DNA from: Lantana camara
Taxonomy: Eukaryota; Streptophyta; Magnoliopsida; Lamiales; Verbenaceae
Reading direction: 5' to 3'
Assembly (NCBI GenBank): GCA_037501455.1
Contig: CM074856.1
Coordinates: 96,276,001-96,340,000, forward strand
Length of the DNA: 64,000 nucleotides
Below are positions 32,948 to 45,442 of this stretch, piece by piece; position 1 is the first letter of the stretch, and every line of letters starts with the position of its first letter. A program made the translations under genes and the position numbers. Below the pieces are notes generated by a model. It was not told the DNA's origin, searched no databases, and saw only the letters and a list, made by a program, of their open reading frames with translations.

Positions 32948-35434
32948 TCTTGAGTGGTATCAGAGCTACCAGGTTCAAAACCGGTGCTCTGGAGTCGTGT
33001 CGTGTCGGTTTAGGTCGTACGGCATAGGAATAACTGTGCATTGCATTCGTTTAATGTGAAATATTGACTTCTTTGTATGAATTTGTCTGAGATTATGTGA
33101 TTGTGTGCACACTATGATTACGGTTTTTATAAAATTATCATTGTTATGCCTTAAATTTTTGTAAATTATGTGTTGCATCTACATTTAGTAGGTGCTCTTA
33201 ATTGTTTTCATTACTTGACATATCCACTCACTAACTTCCATGCATAAATATTTATTCAAGTTGTGAATTGTATGGTTACTCCTTGGCATCAAAATTATAA
33301 TTGATCGTGATAACGCCTCCCACTTCTATAAATTTATGAAAGTGGATTTGAGACTTCCATCTTCTGACTACTTGGAGCAAACAATCTCTACAAGAAATCA
33401 ATCAGGGGTTGATGCTAATATAATGGAAACAGGTATTCTGCATTCATAGCACGTGCATCATGTATTGGATTAAATTATAATTATTCTGATCTTTTTGTCC
33501 TACGTGCTCGATTGCTTTTCTTGCTGATTAATGAGTGTATGCCATTCCCATCCCTAACCCCACATGCATTAGAATCGTGACTGTATTTTAGGTGGTCATC
33601 TATCTGATTCACCAAGTGCTGTCTTAGTTGAAGCCTCATTGGAATTCGAACAGGGGTTGACCAGATGGTGAATGATCGAGCTAGCACAGCCAGGATATTG
33701 GGTGGATAAAAGAAGATACTCGAATACGAGAGAGATATTAGATCTTTTGATTATCGAGGTGCCTTTGGGATTTGTACCTAACTATATGGAGGTGCTCGGG
33801 AGTAACACGCTTTAAAAGAACACCAGGATTTTTAACTCTGGATGGCGTGAGGTAGCAACGAAGAAATCGAAGTATTTGTACCATTCAGAGTCATTCAAGG
33901 GAAGGGTCAGACTATTTTAAAGACATCAACAAGAGTAGTTACACTGTACTAAGGAAAAAGGGAAAACTCTAAAATAAGGAATTTCGTGGCAATGTTTTTA
34001 AAAGCTAACCTCGCCAAATTACGAGGATGGGAGCAGCAGTTATAATGACTGTAGCAAAGTGAGACTGATTAAGGATTCTTCATTGATCCCTTCACGAACG
34101 TTATAAGAAACCTTACCGTTGATGGAGGCAGCAAATTCTTTTTCTCGAGAATTTTATCGGGACTTCGGGAAACCCTACGGATCACTTGGCTCCGAAAACT
34201 AATTGAAACGGTTCGAGACCCTTTTGAACCAGAGAATGCGAGGAAATACCAAAGAATGCAAAATGGGAAGTTGGAACTACGGCCAGTTAAGGATTTGATT
34301 ATCCTTTCAAGTTAAAGAAATTGTCAACCACGACTTCATTGCCACGGTGAACGGTACATTAAACATTCATGGCATTTGCACACATGCATCGTATAAGTAA
34401 TTATATTTTATTTTGTTTGACGTGTGTGACAACGTGTGTAATAACGTGACTAATTGATTTAATTTCGTAATTTAAAGTTTTCTGATGTTTGTGAATACTT
34501 GCCAAGCTGATTGGATTGCATGCTTGTGTAAATTATTTGTGCCTCTATGTTTAATGTTCTTGATCGCCCATTACCCCTTTCATGCATATACATATTGTAA
34601 TCTTATTTTACAGAAATTCCATCGCGATATCCCCCTTGAGTTGAGCATGGATGACGAGTCTATACTCCAGGGACACCGATATCAGTTGTGATAAGGTACA
34701 CTAAACATGCATCACCTGTTTTGCGTCTAGTGTTTGCTTCAATGTGTGTTAGTTTGATTGCTGAGTAAGTGGACTTGTGTGCTAGAGAGTTGTTGAGATC
34801 TCTCTCTATTTATGTGTTAGGGAGATGTGGGATTCTCCCTATTTGTATGATAGAAAGATGTTGGATTCTTTCTGAGTTTTGTGCACAAGAGATGCTGGAT
34901 TCTCTTGTTCTTAGGTATTCGAGGGGTTGCTGGATTCCCTTGGATTTAGGGTTTGAGAAATGCCGGATTTTCTCAAACTAGATTGTCTGAGAGATGTGGA
35001 ATTTATCAGACTTAGGTTGAGAGACGGGGTTCTCTCGATGCTGTGTTTGAGAGACGGGGTTCTCTCAATTCTGTGCCGGGGGTTTTCTCTTTTGTGTGCC
35101 GAGAGACGGGGTGCTCTCACTTGCGTGTTAAGAGATGGGATTCTCTCTTGTTTGTTGCCGTTGCGTTGTGGGTGGCCTGACAACAGCCAATAAGCGATGA
35201 GGATGTGACGGGGCGAGCTTGGAATGCAGTGACCTAGGGGTGATTGAATGAAGTGTTCAGACAGATCCCTGTGGCTACCAAACCCTGAAGGAATATGACG
35301 CTATCAAAGGGGTAAACTTCACAGCCAGGGCTACGACTATACAATTTTTGAGAGATTGATTGAAGTAGTCTAGATCGAAGCTCTTCGACTCAGCATTGGG
35401 ACCTGAGGACAGGTCCTTTTGAAGGAGGGAAGTT
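32948..35434 (+). other. LARD-like interior without genes
   Basis: After the primer site (32955-32966) there are only short frames on either strand. I found no gag, protease, RT or integrase motif. The notable content is the hairpin array at 34784-35149. The end holds the chromovirus-like AGGACAGG motif and the polypurine tract. Confidence 0.8.
34784..35149 (+). repeat. Tandem array of about twelve covarying hairpins
   Basis: Units of about 30-35 bases repeat, each with arms around a core like ATGCTGGATT or CGGGGT. Examples of arm pairs: AGAGAG/CTCTCT (34784-34805), AGGGAG/CTCCCT (34819-34840), AGAAAG/CTTTCT (34852-34873), CAAGAG/CTCTTG (34886-34907), GTTTGAGAAA/TTTCTCAAAC (34951-34978), GTCTGA/TCAGAC (34985-35011), TTGAGAGA/TCTCTCAA (35047-35068). 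Arms differ between units but stay complementary within a unit. One unit near 35078 is degraded. Confidence 0.85.
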
Positions 35435-38400
35435 TGTAACATCCCGTTCGTCCTATAAATAAGGTACGTCACTTTTAAACCTTCTTATATATGTAATTAT
35501 GTGATTTTGTGCTTTGCACGGCCCTATTTTGAACTCTTTAAGAGTTTAGGGGCTTGTTTGCAATTTTCTCTTTTTAGGTGTTTTTCGGTCACTTTTCGTT
35601 CATTCGAGATTTTGACCTCTTTGACCCCTTTAACGCGTTTAAGGCAGCGAAACGAGTCCGTAGACTCTGAGTTTGCCCAATTCTGACGTCGTTAGCCCTT
35701 TCTACCGATCGTTTCTTCGTGCGAGGTCTGGGTTAAATATCTATCTTCATCGTTTTTCGTGCCAAACTCCAGCTTCAGCAGCTCTCTCTCTTCTCCCGCT
35801 TCTCTCTCCTCTCTCACGACACACTCACACACACTCGAAGGTGTGTTTTCACACACACATCCAAACTTGCCCGTTTCTCGACGGATTTTGACGAACCACT
35901 AGTCCTTTTCGACGAGCTCGACGATGCGGTCACAACCGTACCAAGAACTCGACCAACCGACGAGCGGTGGTGGAGTTTTCGGCCGATTTCAGACGCAGCG
36001 GAGGAGGGGTGGCGGAGCCGCCACTTCGCCGCCCATTTGCGGCGGTTTCCGGCCACCCTCCGGCGACACGCGCCCCCAGGCCAGGTAAAGGGGCTTCCGG
36101 CGTGTCTTTCTGGACAAGCGGTGCCGCCATCGGGGTGGCGAGGAGGCCGCACGCGCCGCCTGAAGCTCGCGGCGGCGGCGGCGGTTACTGTAGCGGCGTG
36201 TTTTGCCGCTTTCCGGCGACTTTTTCCGATGGGGTTTGGTGGTTTCCGGACGTTTTCGACCTCCTGAATCCATTTCCGGCATCAGATTGGGACGAATCGC
36301 GGCGTAGGTGGCGGTTCCGGTGAGTGGCGCACCGGCGGACGTTTGGCGGTGGATTTGGCCCTTTTCCGGTGGGCTTTTGGTGGTGGTTCCTTCACGGAAG
36401 TTGCTCAGAATATCGAAACGTAGCGGATGGCGTTGGCCCCAACCCGAGAACCGGCCGGCGGTGGCGAACCGATGGCGGACCGGTCTGGACCGGCGGTCCG
36501 ATTTTCCGGCGACTTTTCCGGCGGTTGGCTTAGGGGCTTTTGTAGGGCTCGTTACGGGCTTTCCAACTGTATGTCCGGATTTTATTTTCGTTTAGCGGTT
36601 TGCGTTTAATTTCAGTTTTCGTGTTAGGATTTAAGTTCGGTTTTTCGTTAACGAAGTCCCGTGTGTTTGGAATTTTTTGAAATTGGTTGAGGGTTTTTGT
36701 TAAGCAGGCCGAGGCGTACGTTTCTGTCCTTCCGGGGAATTTTCCGACCACCGGAGGTGGTGGTCCGGCGGCGGCACGTGGCGGTCCGATTGGTTCCGGG
36801 GGCGGCATTCCGACGCCCTTTGGGCAGCAAGTTCCTCTCGTCGTGGTGAGTCCAACGCCACTTTCCGTTCGTCAATCGGATGTCCGGTTGATTTTATATG
36901 AATTTTCGAAGTTATTGTATTTATTTTCGTTAATTGTTTTAATTGTAAATTCGGCTTTGTATGAACTATGAAATGGAAATTGTGAATTGTATGATATATG
37001 AAAGCTTGAATTACTGATTTATTTGTGCTCCAATGTGTATGAAACTTGTATGAATTATAATTTGAAATATTTGGATAATTTGATTTGTAAATTGAACCCC
37101 CGACTTGTTGATTTTGCTACTTGGTTGCTCTAGAGGGGGTGTTTGTGTAAATTTTGAGTAAAGTAGGAATTTGTTTAAATTGAATTAATAGACCTTAATA
37201 ATGAAATCTTAAATGTAATGTATGAATTGAATATGTAACGTATGAATTTAATGAACTTAGTTTGATTAGAATTTGACTTATATGAAATATGAAACAAGCT
37301 ATTATGATTTATTTGATTTGTGAGCTACGTAAATTGTATGAAATGCGATATGAATTGTCTGAACTTTGTTAATTGAATTTGTTAGGTATTAAAGGAATTG
37401 ATATGAAATGATATGAAGTGTTTTGTCTTTAATTTCGTTATTTGCATTAATTATGCACATGAACATGCCTTAATGTTTTGTTTTTCATATAATTTATGTG
37501 AACTCTGCTTATGTGATTTCATTTCTTAAGTGCTTGAGCATGTGCCGTGCGTCTTTGTATAGTTGTCTGAGTCTGAGTCTGAGTTCTGTGCTGTATTTGG
37601 TGTGTTCAGTTGGTACAGGTGCACCCGGGGTGGTGACAAGTGAGTCGTGCAGGTTCCGGGGTGGACCTTCTGCTTTGTGTTCGGCTGTGTTTGGTGCCAG
37701 GTGAGGTTAGGATATAGTTATACCCTATTGAAACGTGCTCGTTTTCGAATGCATGCGGTTTATAAGCCTTATGTATATGTAGATATGTGCGAAGTACGTA
37801 TTTTGCTGGTTTTGTCATATGATTTGATTGGAAAAGTACGAAACGCTATGTATGAGCCTATGTATGCTTTGTCTCAGTTCTATTTTGATTTCGAGATCAG
37901 TCTGCGTGATATGTACGTGTGATATGATAAGCACGATATGCATGAGATATGTCTGTCTGTCTGTGTGTGGCAAGATAAGTTTCCGATTTATATCTGTTTA
38001 TATGTGATGGGCCCTGGAGATTGTGGGTAAGGGAGATCCGGGACGACCATTGGGGTCGCCGGTTACGACCCCTGTGCACTTCTCCACCAACGGGAGACTT
38101 AGTTCTCCTATGCCGACGGAGCGCATTTTGGCTGGCCGTCGAAGGAACCGGGCGGGATCCTCCGGTTCACATGTTTCGTTCTGTGGTGGGTTGAGAGGGG
38201 CACCTCTCTTCCCCAATGGTGTGCAGGTGGGATTGATTTATGAGTTTTGCTTCGATTTGAGTAAGTGTGTTCTGTCTGTCCGTCTGTTATAAGTTCATGA
38301 AACGGGGGTAGATTCGTAAATTAAGATAAAAATTGATATACTTTTAAGCTAATAAGACATGTTCCGATATGTGTGTTAAGTCTGCATGAATCTGAACTTA

Positions 38401-39142
38401 TGTTTAAGAACGTTTGAGTTAAGATTTGTTTGTTTGGTTTTAAACCCCTATAAGTATACTATCACGGGAAACCATTTTGGCGTGCAAAAACTAACCCCGG
38501 GTTCACGAATGTCGCTTCTTCTATGTGCTGTGCTCTATATATATGTATAGTGTGCGTGTGTTAGCCCCTCGCTCAGTCCTTGGACTGACCCCTCCCCTTT
38601 TATGTTTTAGTTCGCAGGCTTTGCTTTGGAGGTCGTTGGAGTTCGTGCTAGGCGGCTGTGTGTCAGGTCTGTCGAGTCTGTGTCCGTCTGCTTATGTTTA
38701 TTAAGTTCTGCCTCTGGTTTATGATTTGTAAATGATATTTAAGATATGTTTGTGCAGGGTTGTATTTATAATTTGAAATTATGGAATTCGGGACAGGTTA
38801 GGACAGGTGTTCGGATTAGTTGAACCCGTTGTGAATATATGATTGCTCGGGACAGGTTAGGACAGGTTGCTGCACTAGTTGAACCCGTGTATTTGATTCT
38901 GATGTATGTACTGCGTTGTATGCTTGATGTGTAAAAGTTTTTGTAAGTTGGCATTTCGTGCTACTTCCGCTGTCATGTTTTACATATTTTCTTTTGTACA
39001 GGGTTAGATACCGCCTAGCTAGTGCGTGTGTTTTTGTTTGTCACCCGTTCGCTGTGACTTGGTGCGTGTGCGGACCTTCCATTTCGTATACGTGTCGGGC
39101 CATAGTGCGGGGGTGTGATGCCCCACCGCTTGGGGTGTTACA
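35435..39142 (+). repeat. 3' LTR of the LARD-like element
   Basis: It is the same length as the 5' LTR, offset by 6,195 bases, with no net insertion or deletion. Differences cluster in the GC-rich block (roughly 35880-36300) and are mostly transitions. The intron-like module is at 36846-38617, with its hairpin at 38573-38588. Confidence 0.93.
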
Positions 39143-39147
39143 TAAAT

Positions 39148-40007
39148 GAAGTCCAACAACTCAGAGAAGAAGATTGTGTCTTGAAGATCGGCGATGGCTC
39201 AAATGTTGAAGCTCGAGCTTTAGGCACAATTAGATTAGATTTAGGTAGCTCTGAGTTACTTTTAAATAATATCCTTTATGTACCGAGCATTATTCGTAAT
39301 ATAATTTCAGTTCCAATTTTAGATTGTGAAGGTTATGAAATTTATATTAAAAATGGTAAATATTTTATCAAACGGAACAACTCTTCCGTTCACATCGGTA
39401 CTCCAAGTAATAGACTTTATCTAACTCAGTATATCAATATTATGAATATACAACAAGAAACTAAACGTAAGAGAGATGACAAAGTTTCAGCTCCCTTATG
39501 ACACGCTAGATTAGGACACATTTCCAAGAACAGAAATAGCAAGATAAGCACTTTAGGATCATTCTCTGAAAATGATCTCAAAGAGTTAACTTCTTGCGAG
39601 TCATGTCTCAAAGGAAAGATGTCCAAAGTTCCTTTTAGAGGAACTTTGGAACGTGCCACTAAGGTCTTGGATTTGATCCATTCTGATGTCTGTGGACCGC
39701 TTAGTGTAAGCACAAGAAACAATCATCAGTGTTTCATAACCTTTACCGATGACTTTAGTCGGTATGGTTATGTATACTTAATGAAGTATAAATCTGAAGC
39801 TTTTGAGAAATTCCTAGAATTTCAAAAGGAGGTTGAGAACCAAACTAGTCATAAGATTAAAGCACTTTGATCTGATCGAGGAGGCGAGTATCTTAGTGAA
39901 GAATTCCTTAATCATCTCAAAGATAATGGGATTATCTCTCAGTGGACTCGTCCGGGAACTCCTCAACTCAATGGAGTTTCTGAGAAAGGAATCGAACTCT
40001 ACTTGAT
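39148..40007 (+). pseudogene. Copia protease end, pre-integrase and integrase core, copy B
   Basis: The frame picks up after the LARD insertion: EDCVLKIGDGSNVEARALG and LYVPSIIRNIISVP (the region between protease and integrase), then the integrase zinc region (HARLGHISKNR and CESCLKGKM) and core (HSDVCGPLS, SDRGGEYLS, NGVSEK). TGA at 39499-39501 replaces the tryptophan seen in copy A, and TGA at 39868-39870 replaces CGA before SDRGGEY. A small deletion near 39985 shifts the frame. It would have inserted cDNA into the genome; now inactive. Confidence 0.9.
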
Positions 40008-41576
40008 ATGGTTCGTTCCATGATGAGTTTCATTGACTTACCACCTTCTTTCTGGGCTTATGCCCTAGAAAGTGTAGCAAAGATTTGGAATCTAGTTCCT
40101 TCTACGTCAGTCCCTAAAACGCCCTATGAAATGTGGCATGGTAAAATCCCTAGTTATTCTTACTTAAGAATTTGGGGTTGTCCTGCTTAGGTGAAGAGGA
40201 CAGTGAGAGATAAGTTAGCATCTCATTCTAACTTATGCTACTTTGTAGGTTATCCTAAGGAATCCATAGGATACTACTTCTATGATCAATCTGAGCAAAA
40301 GGTGTTTGTTTTAAAAAATGCTACATTTCTTGAGGAACCGTTCCTTAAAGAAAAGAAAGGTAAGATTATAGAATTAGAGGAAGTACAAATTGACCCCACG
40401 CCACCCACTGAAGAAACATCCCCTTCTGATCAACCACAACCAATCACGAATTTTGATACACACGTAAATCCTCCTCTAAGGCGTTCTGAACGCACTCCTA
40501 GACAGCCGGAGAGATGGTATGGATTCTTCTATGAGATCTCTCAAAAGGATAATGATCCTCTAACATATGAGAAGGCACTTTCAGATTCTAACTCTGAACA
40601 GTGGATAGAAGCCATGAAATTCGAAATGGATTCCATGAACTCCACCTAAGTTTGGACCTTGGTAGATTTGCTTGATGGGGTCAAACCCATAGCTTGCAAA
40701 TGGATCTTTAAGAGAACGCTTGGAGTTGATGGAGGCAATGCAGCCTACAAAGCAAGACTGGTTGTAAAAGGATTCACTCAAAGACCCGGCGTGGACTTTG
40801 ATGAAACATTTTCACCAGTTGCAATGCAAAAGTCTATTCAGATCATGCTTGCCATTGCTGCATATTATGACTATGAGATATGGTAAATGGATGTGAAAAC
40901 TACCTTTCTCAATGGTGACATTTATAAAGACATTTATATGGAGCAACCCATAGGTTTCACATTCAGTGGGAGTGAGCAAAAGGTTTGCAAACTCCAAAGA
41001 ACAATCTATGGATTAAAACAGGCTTCAGGGAATTGAAACATTCGATTTGATGAATCAGTCAAAGCGTTTGGCTTTATTCAAATTTCGAATAAATCATGTG
41101 TGTATAGAAAGGTATTGGAGACCTCAGTGCAATTCTTAGTACTTTATGTTGATGACATCCTTCTTATTGGGAATTCGAAGGATGACATGAAAGTGACTAA
41201 GTTATGGTTATCGAACCAATTCGAGATGAAAGATCTTGGTGATGCATCCTATATCCTTGGAATTAAAATCTATAAAGATAGATCTAGAAGGTTAATAGGA
41301 CTATCACAGTCGATGTACATTGACAAAGTATTGAAGAGATTCAATATGGAGTCAGCTAAGGTTAAGAACCTTCCTGTGAGTGTAGAAACATATCTTTCAA
41401 AGAAGATGTATCCTAAGACTAGCCTTGAGAAGGAAAGAATGACTCATACACCTTATGCATCAGCAATAGGTAGCATAATGTATGCAATGTTATGTACTCG
41501 ACCGGATGTGGCTTATGCACTTAGTGTAACAAGTCGTCTCCAATCTGACCCTGGAGATGGTCACGGGCTGCCGTAA
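40008..41576 (+). pseudogene. Copia integrase C-terminus and reverse transcriptase, copy B
   Basis: This frame is interrupted by stops at 40188-40190 (TAG for TAC), 40647-40649 (TAA for CAA), 40884-40886 (TAA for CAA) and 41034-41036 (TGA for TGG). It includes YEMWHGKIPSYSYLRIWGCP, the acidic LRRSERTPRQPERW linker, and the RVT_2 reverse transcriptase with FKRTLGVDGGN, FTQRPGVDFDETFSPVA, YGLKQASG and catalytic YVDDILLIGNS (about 41145). It also shows the undisturbed sequence at 41430-41450 that in copy A was hit by the gypsy element. A one-base loss near 41566 (GTCACGGG for GTCACTGGG) shifts the end. Confidence 0.92.
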
Positions 41577-42127
41577 AGAATATTCTTAAGTACTTGAAAA
41601 GTACTAAAGATTTATTCTTAGTTTACAGAGGTCAGAAAGATCTTACTGTTGAAGGATACTGCGATGCGAGCTTTGCATCTGACTTAGATGATTTTAAGTC
41701 AATGTCAGGATACATTTTCTGCCTAAACGGTGGAACAGTGAGTTGGAAGAGTTCCAAGCAAACGACCACTACAGATTTGACCACTGAGGCCGAATACTTA
41801 GCTGCAAATGATGCAGCTAAGGAAGGTGTTTGGATTAGAAACTTCATTCAAGAGTTGAATATTGTTCCTAGCATAAAAGACCCTATTATTGTGTTTTTTG
41901 ACAACACTAGGACGGTTGTTCAAGCAAGAGAACCAAGATCTCACCAACGGACCAAGCACATTATGAGGAAGTATCACCTAATCCGTGATATTATCAAAAG
42001 AGGAGATGTGCAAATTGAGAGGGTCGCATTAGCAGAGAACGTGGCAGATCCACTTACAAAACCCCTTAGTCGAGAAGCTTTCCAAGGTCATCTTCAGAAG
42101 ATGGGACTTAGAGTAGCTTTAGAATGA
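41577..42127 (+). pseudogene. Copia RNase H, copy B
   Basis: About 180 residues are open from just after the frameshift to the natural stop at 42125-42127: KYLKSTKDLFLVY, EGYCDASFASDLDDFKS, TTEAEYLAANDAAKEG, FFDNTRTVVQAREPRSHQ, NVADPLTKPLSREAF. This is the best kept domain of either copia copy; one conserved block reads FFDNT where copy A has FCDNT. It is cut off from its start, so it is not expressed as a working protein. The polypurine tract follows at 42135-42149. Confidence 0.9.
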
Positions 42128-42134
42128 CTTTGAC

Positions 42135-42149
42135 GGGCAAGTGGGAGAT
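42135..42149 (+). other. Copia polypurine tract, copy B
   Basis: GGGCAAGTGGGAGAT directly precedes LTR-c, identical to the tract before LTR-b. Confidence 0.8.
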
Positions 42150-45100
42150 TATTAGGAATAGTGCCCTAGAAAACCGATTGTATATCCGCTTTGTACTTTT
42201 CCTTATTGTAATCACAGATAATCTTTGACTAAAATAACGAATTGAGGCAACACTTCTTTATATGCTCTTGTTTGGTCTGCGTTTACTTTAGTTGTGCATG
42301 TATGAGAACTCCCCTAATCCTGATGACTTTAGGACTCTACCATTTAGGTGAAATGGTTCATGGAACGAGCCCTATATCACAAAAGTCATGATTAGTAAAA
42401 TACTCCAAGCTGATGAGTCCTACAGACAGTGGGAGTGTCAACCTGATTCCTTTAAGGCTTGCTTGTGGGATCACGCCCTTAAGAAGGACCACTGTAACAG
42501 CCCTAAACAGGGCCTAGTTGGAATTGGTAAGCCTTGAAAGAAAGTGAAAGCGTTTATGGACTTTGATCCGTCAAATGTTCTTCATGCATCACATTTCTAT
42601 GTGTTTTAATTTGTTCTTACGTGCTATTATGTGACTTTGGGAGAGATCTCAACTAAAACCCCATATTACTATTCATTTCCGAGCCTCAATTCCCTCAATA
42701 GAATCCTAAAGACTCAAATTGTATCTCTTAAATATCAAAATTCACATCTTTTGTCCTAAATTCATTTCTGAAAATTTTAGATCAAATTTATGATTTTATC
42801 TTCATGTCACCATTTATCCACTAAGCCATATCTTCTTATCTCATTAGAGGCATGAAACTCTTATTTTTCCATCGCTTACATATGCTTTCTCGGACCCGAA
42901 ACTCTTTACAAAAATTGTTGATCAAAATTACCATTAGGTCCCTTGAGCACTATTCATTTCCTAAAATTAGGAATTTCCCGGAACACTTTTCCTATCAAAT
43001 ATTACAGTTAAATGAATCCTTAAATCATTTCGAGAATTTTGATATCATCCACAAACCCTGATTCCTATTCTAACTCAAGTAGTATCGAAAATCACTTCAA
43101 AAACCTAGTTACTATTTTTACCGTAAACGATTTTTTATCCGTACACTTTTTGATATTCAATATTATAGTCAAAACGATCCTTGAATTATTTTATGAATTT
43201 TCATACATTTATCAAAACTTGATTCCAACCGTAGCATATCTTATAAATATTTTCCTTTTTAAAAATTATCATTTTATTTTAAATAATTAGCTTTCATTCA
43301 ATATTCGAATTCTACTTAAAACGTTTCTTGAATTTTTCTCTAAACTATGATAAATTTGACAACCTTTAAACTTCATCATAGCTTCGTCTATATAATTTTC
43401 TCATGATTTTCATCATCTTTAACATTCATAATTTATAAACAAAAAATCTAAATATTCCACATTTATAATCACGACGAAGCTTATTTTTCACTTGTTCTTT
43501 CATTAATTTAGTACTTCAAGTTGTCACCTCGCGACTCTTGAATAAATTTTATACCATTTTATATTTATTTTTTTATTCAACATGACATCATCCATGACTT
43601 CATGGATGACATCATAGAAAGCTAGGTGTAGGGACAAGAATTGTCCACATTTTCCCTACAAAATTGTTACACTTTTGAGATCCTAATTTCTCCACATTTT
43701 TACCATAAAATTTCTACACTTTTATGATCAAGGTCCCAATTCTCCACATTTCCTACACAAAATTATAATTCCCTGTAGGTCCCAATTTAATACCTATAAA
43801 TTCCCCCTCATACCTCACATTTAAAACATCAAAATCCCTCTATTTCCCTCTCTCTCCCTCACGCCACTCTCTCTCTCTCCCAAGGTATGTTTTTATTTTA
43901 TGCTTTAAATTCTTGCTTTAATTCATGCTTAGTCAATATAGTATAATTGGTATAGTTAATATGTTTTAATTCATGCTTAGTTAATTTATGCTTTCATGTG
44001 AATTTATGCTTTATAAATTAATATTTCATGATTAGATATAATATGTTACATTTTCATGAATTATATTTAATTAAATGCATGAATTATGATATCATATAGT
44101 ATATTCATATGTTTAAGTATTCATGATCTTGTTTAATTAAATTCATGTCAAGAATAATTTATTTAGAATTAATTTCATGAATCATGTTGCATAAAGTGCC
44201 ACATTTAACCTTTAATCATATGTTATGAACCTAGAATTTATTAAATATGATCATGAACTAGTATGAACATATTCATAAGTCTAAGAACATGTTCATATTG
44301 TTCTTGAATGATTTTAAGTGCACATGTGATAGTGTGTGAGTGTGTATGTTCGATTTTATGTTATAAAATGATTAATTCATAAGAATTTGAATAGTAAATA
44401 TTTTCAATAGTAACTTTGACTTTTTCGTCAACACTTATGATGATAATTTCGAAATTAATATTAAAATAATTATAAAATAGGTTTTCGAATTTTTAAAGGA
44501 AGATTTTATCCGAATTTTCCGAAAATCGGCAATCTTGTAAACCTTTTCTAAAATGTGACCTACATTGTCAAGTTAAACCCTAATTTCGTTTCCAATCTTA
44601 TAATTAAAATCATGGTGATTAATAAATATTTAATTAGTTAAAGATTTCATAAAACCTAATTAATTAAAGTTTCAAGAATCATTTAAACATTTCATATATC
44701 GTTTTGAAATTCAAAACATTCAAGGTTTCAAACATTAAAGAAATAGGATTTTTATCCAAGTTTTGAATTTCAAATAAAGATATTCATTTAGGATCTTCAA
44801 ATCGGATATTTTCAAATATCATTTCCAAAATAAGATTTCTTTATGGATTTCTTTTATAACATAGAAGCTTATGGAGATTCCTAATTTGATTAATAATTAC
44901 TTGATAGAATAATGTGTAACACCCCGCACGTGAGGCGCCACATCCCCCGCACTATGACCCGACGCGTGTATGAAATGGAGAGTCCGCACACGCACCAAGT
45001 CATAGCGAACGGGTGACAAACGAAGAACGCACCCACTAGCTAAGCGGTACCTAACCCTGTACGAATGAAAAGATACATAACATGATAGCGGAAGCAATGC

Positions 45101-45442
45101 GAAAAGCCAACTTTCCAAAAACTTTTCATACTTTAAACATACCACGCATTAAGCATAAAATCAACTACACAGGTTCAACTAATCCAGCAAACCTGCCCTA
45201 TCCTGTCCCGAACAATTACACAGCAAGACGGGTTCAACTAATCCGAGCACCTGTCCTAACCTGTCCCGAATTCCCATCAATCAAATCATACGTGCAACCT
45301 GCTCACAGCATATCTTATGCAAAATTTACAAATTATAAATCAGAACAAAATACTTAACAAACTGAAACGTGCAGACACAGACTCAAAAGACACGACACAC
45401 CGCCGCCTAGCATGAACTCCAACGCGAACCAAAAACCGAAAC

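Larger units (their letters stand above)
29240..39142 (+). mobile_element. Non-autonomous gypsy LTR element (LARD-like), 9.9 kb
   Basis: Two LTRs of exactly 3,708 bp (29240-32947 and 35435-39142) flank a 2,487-bp interior with no recognisable gag or pol. TSD TAAAT is perfect. The primer site is TGGTATCAGAGC (32955-32966), and a polypurine tract GAAGGAGGGAAGTT (35421-35434) precedes the 3' LTR. The end of the interior (GAGGACAGGTCCTTTTGAAGG) resembles the 3' end of Tekay-type chromoviruses, so it is probably a deletion derivative mobilised by such an element. The LTRs differ by few bases, mostly C/T and G/A, pointing to recent insertion. Confidence 0.93.

Noticed and set aside
32955..32966. 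A tRNA gene fragment
   Set aside because: TGGTATCAGAGC is complementary to the 3' end of initiator-Met tRNA and lies seven bases after an LTR, so it is a primer-binding site. No tRNA cloverleaf surrounds it.
33480..34700. Possible decayed gag-pol in the LARD interior
   Set aside because: I read all frames for zinc-knuckle, DTG/DSG, FIDD/YVDD and integrase motifs and saw none. A profile search could still reveal very decayed traces.
34784..35149. A CRISPR array
   Set aside because: Units are imperfect, arms differ in each unit, and there are no constant repeats with unique spacers. The setting is a plant retrotransposon interior.
41594..42127. A functional copia RNase H gene
   Set aside because: The domain is largely open, but it is cut off by a frameshift just upstream and by many stops in the rest of pol, so no working protein is expected.
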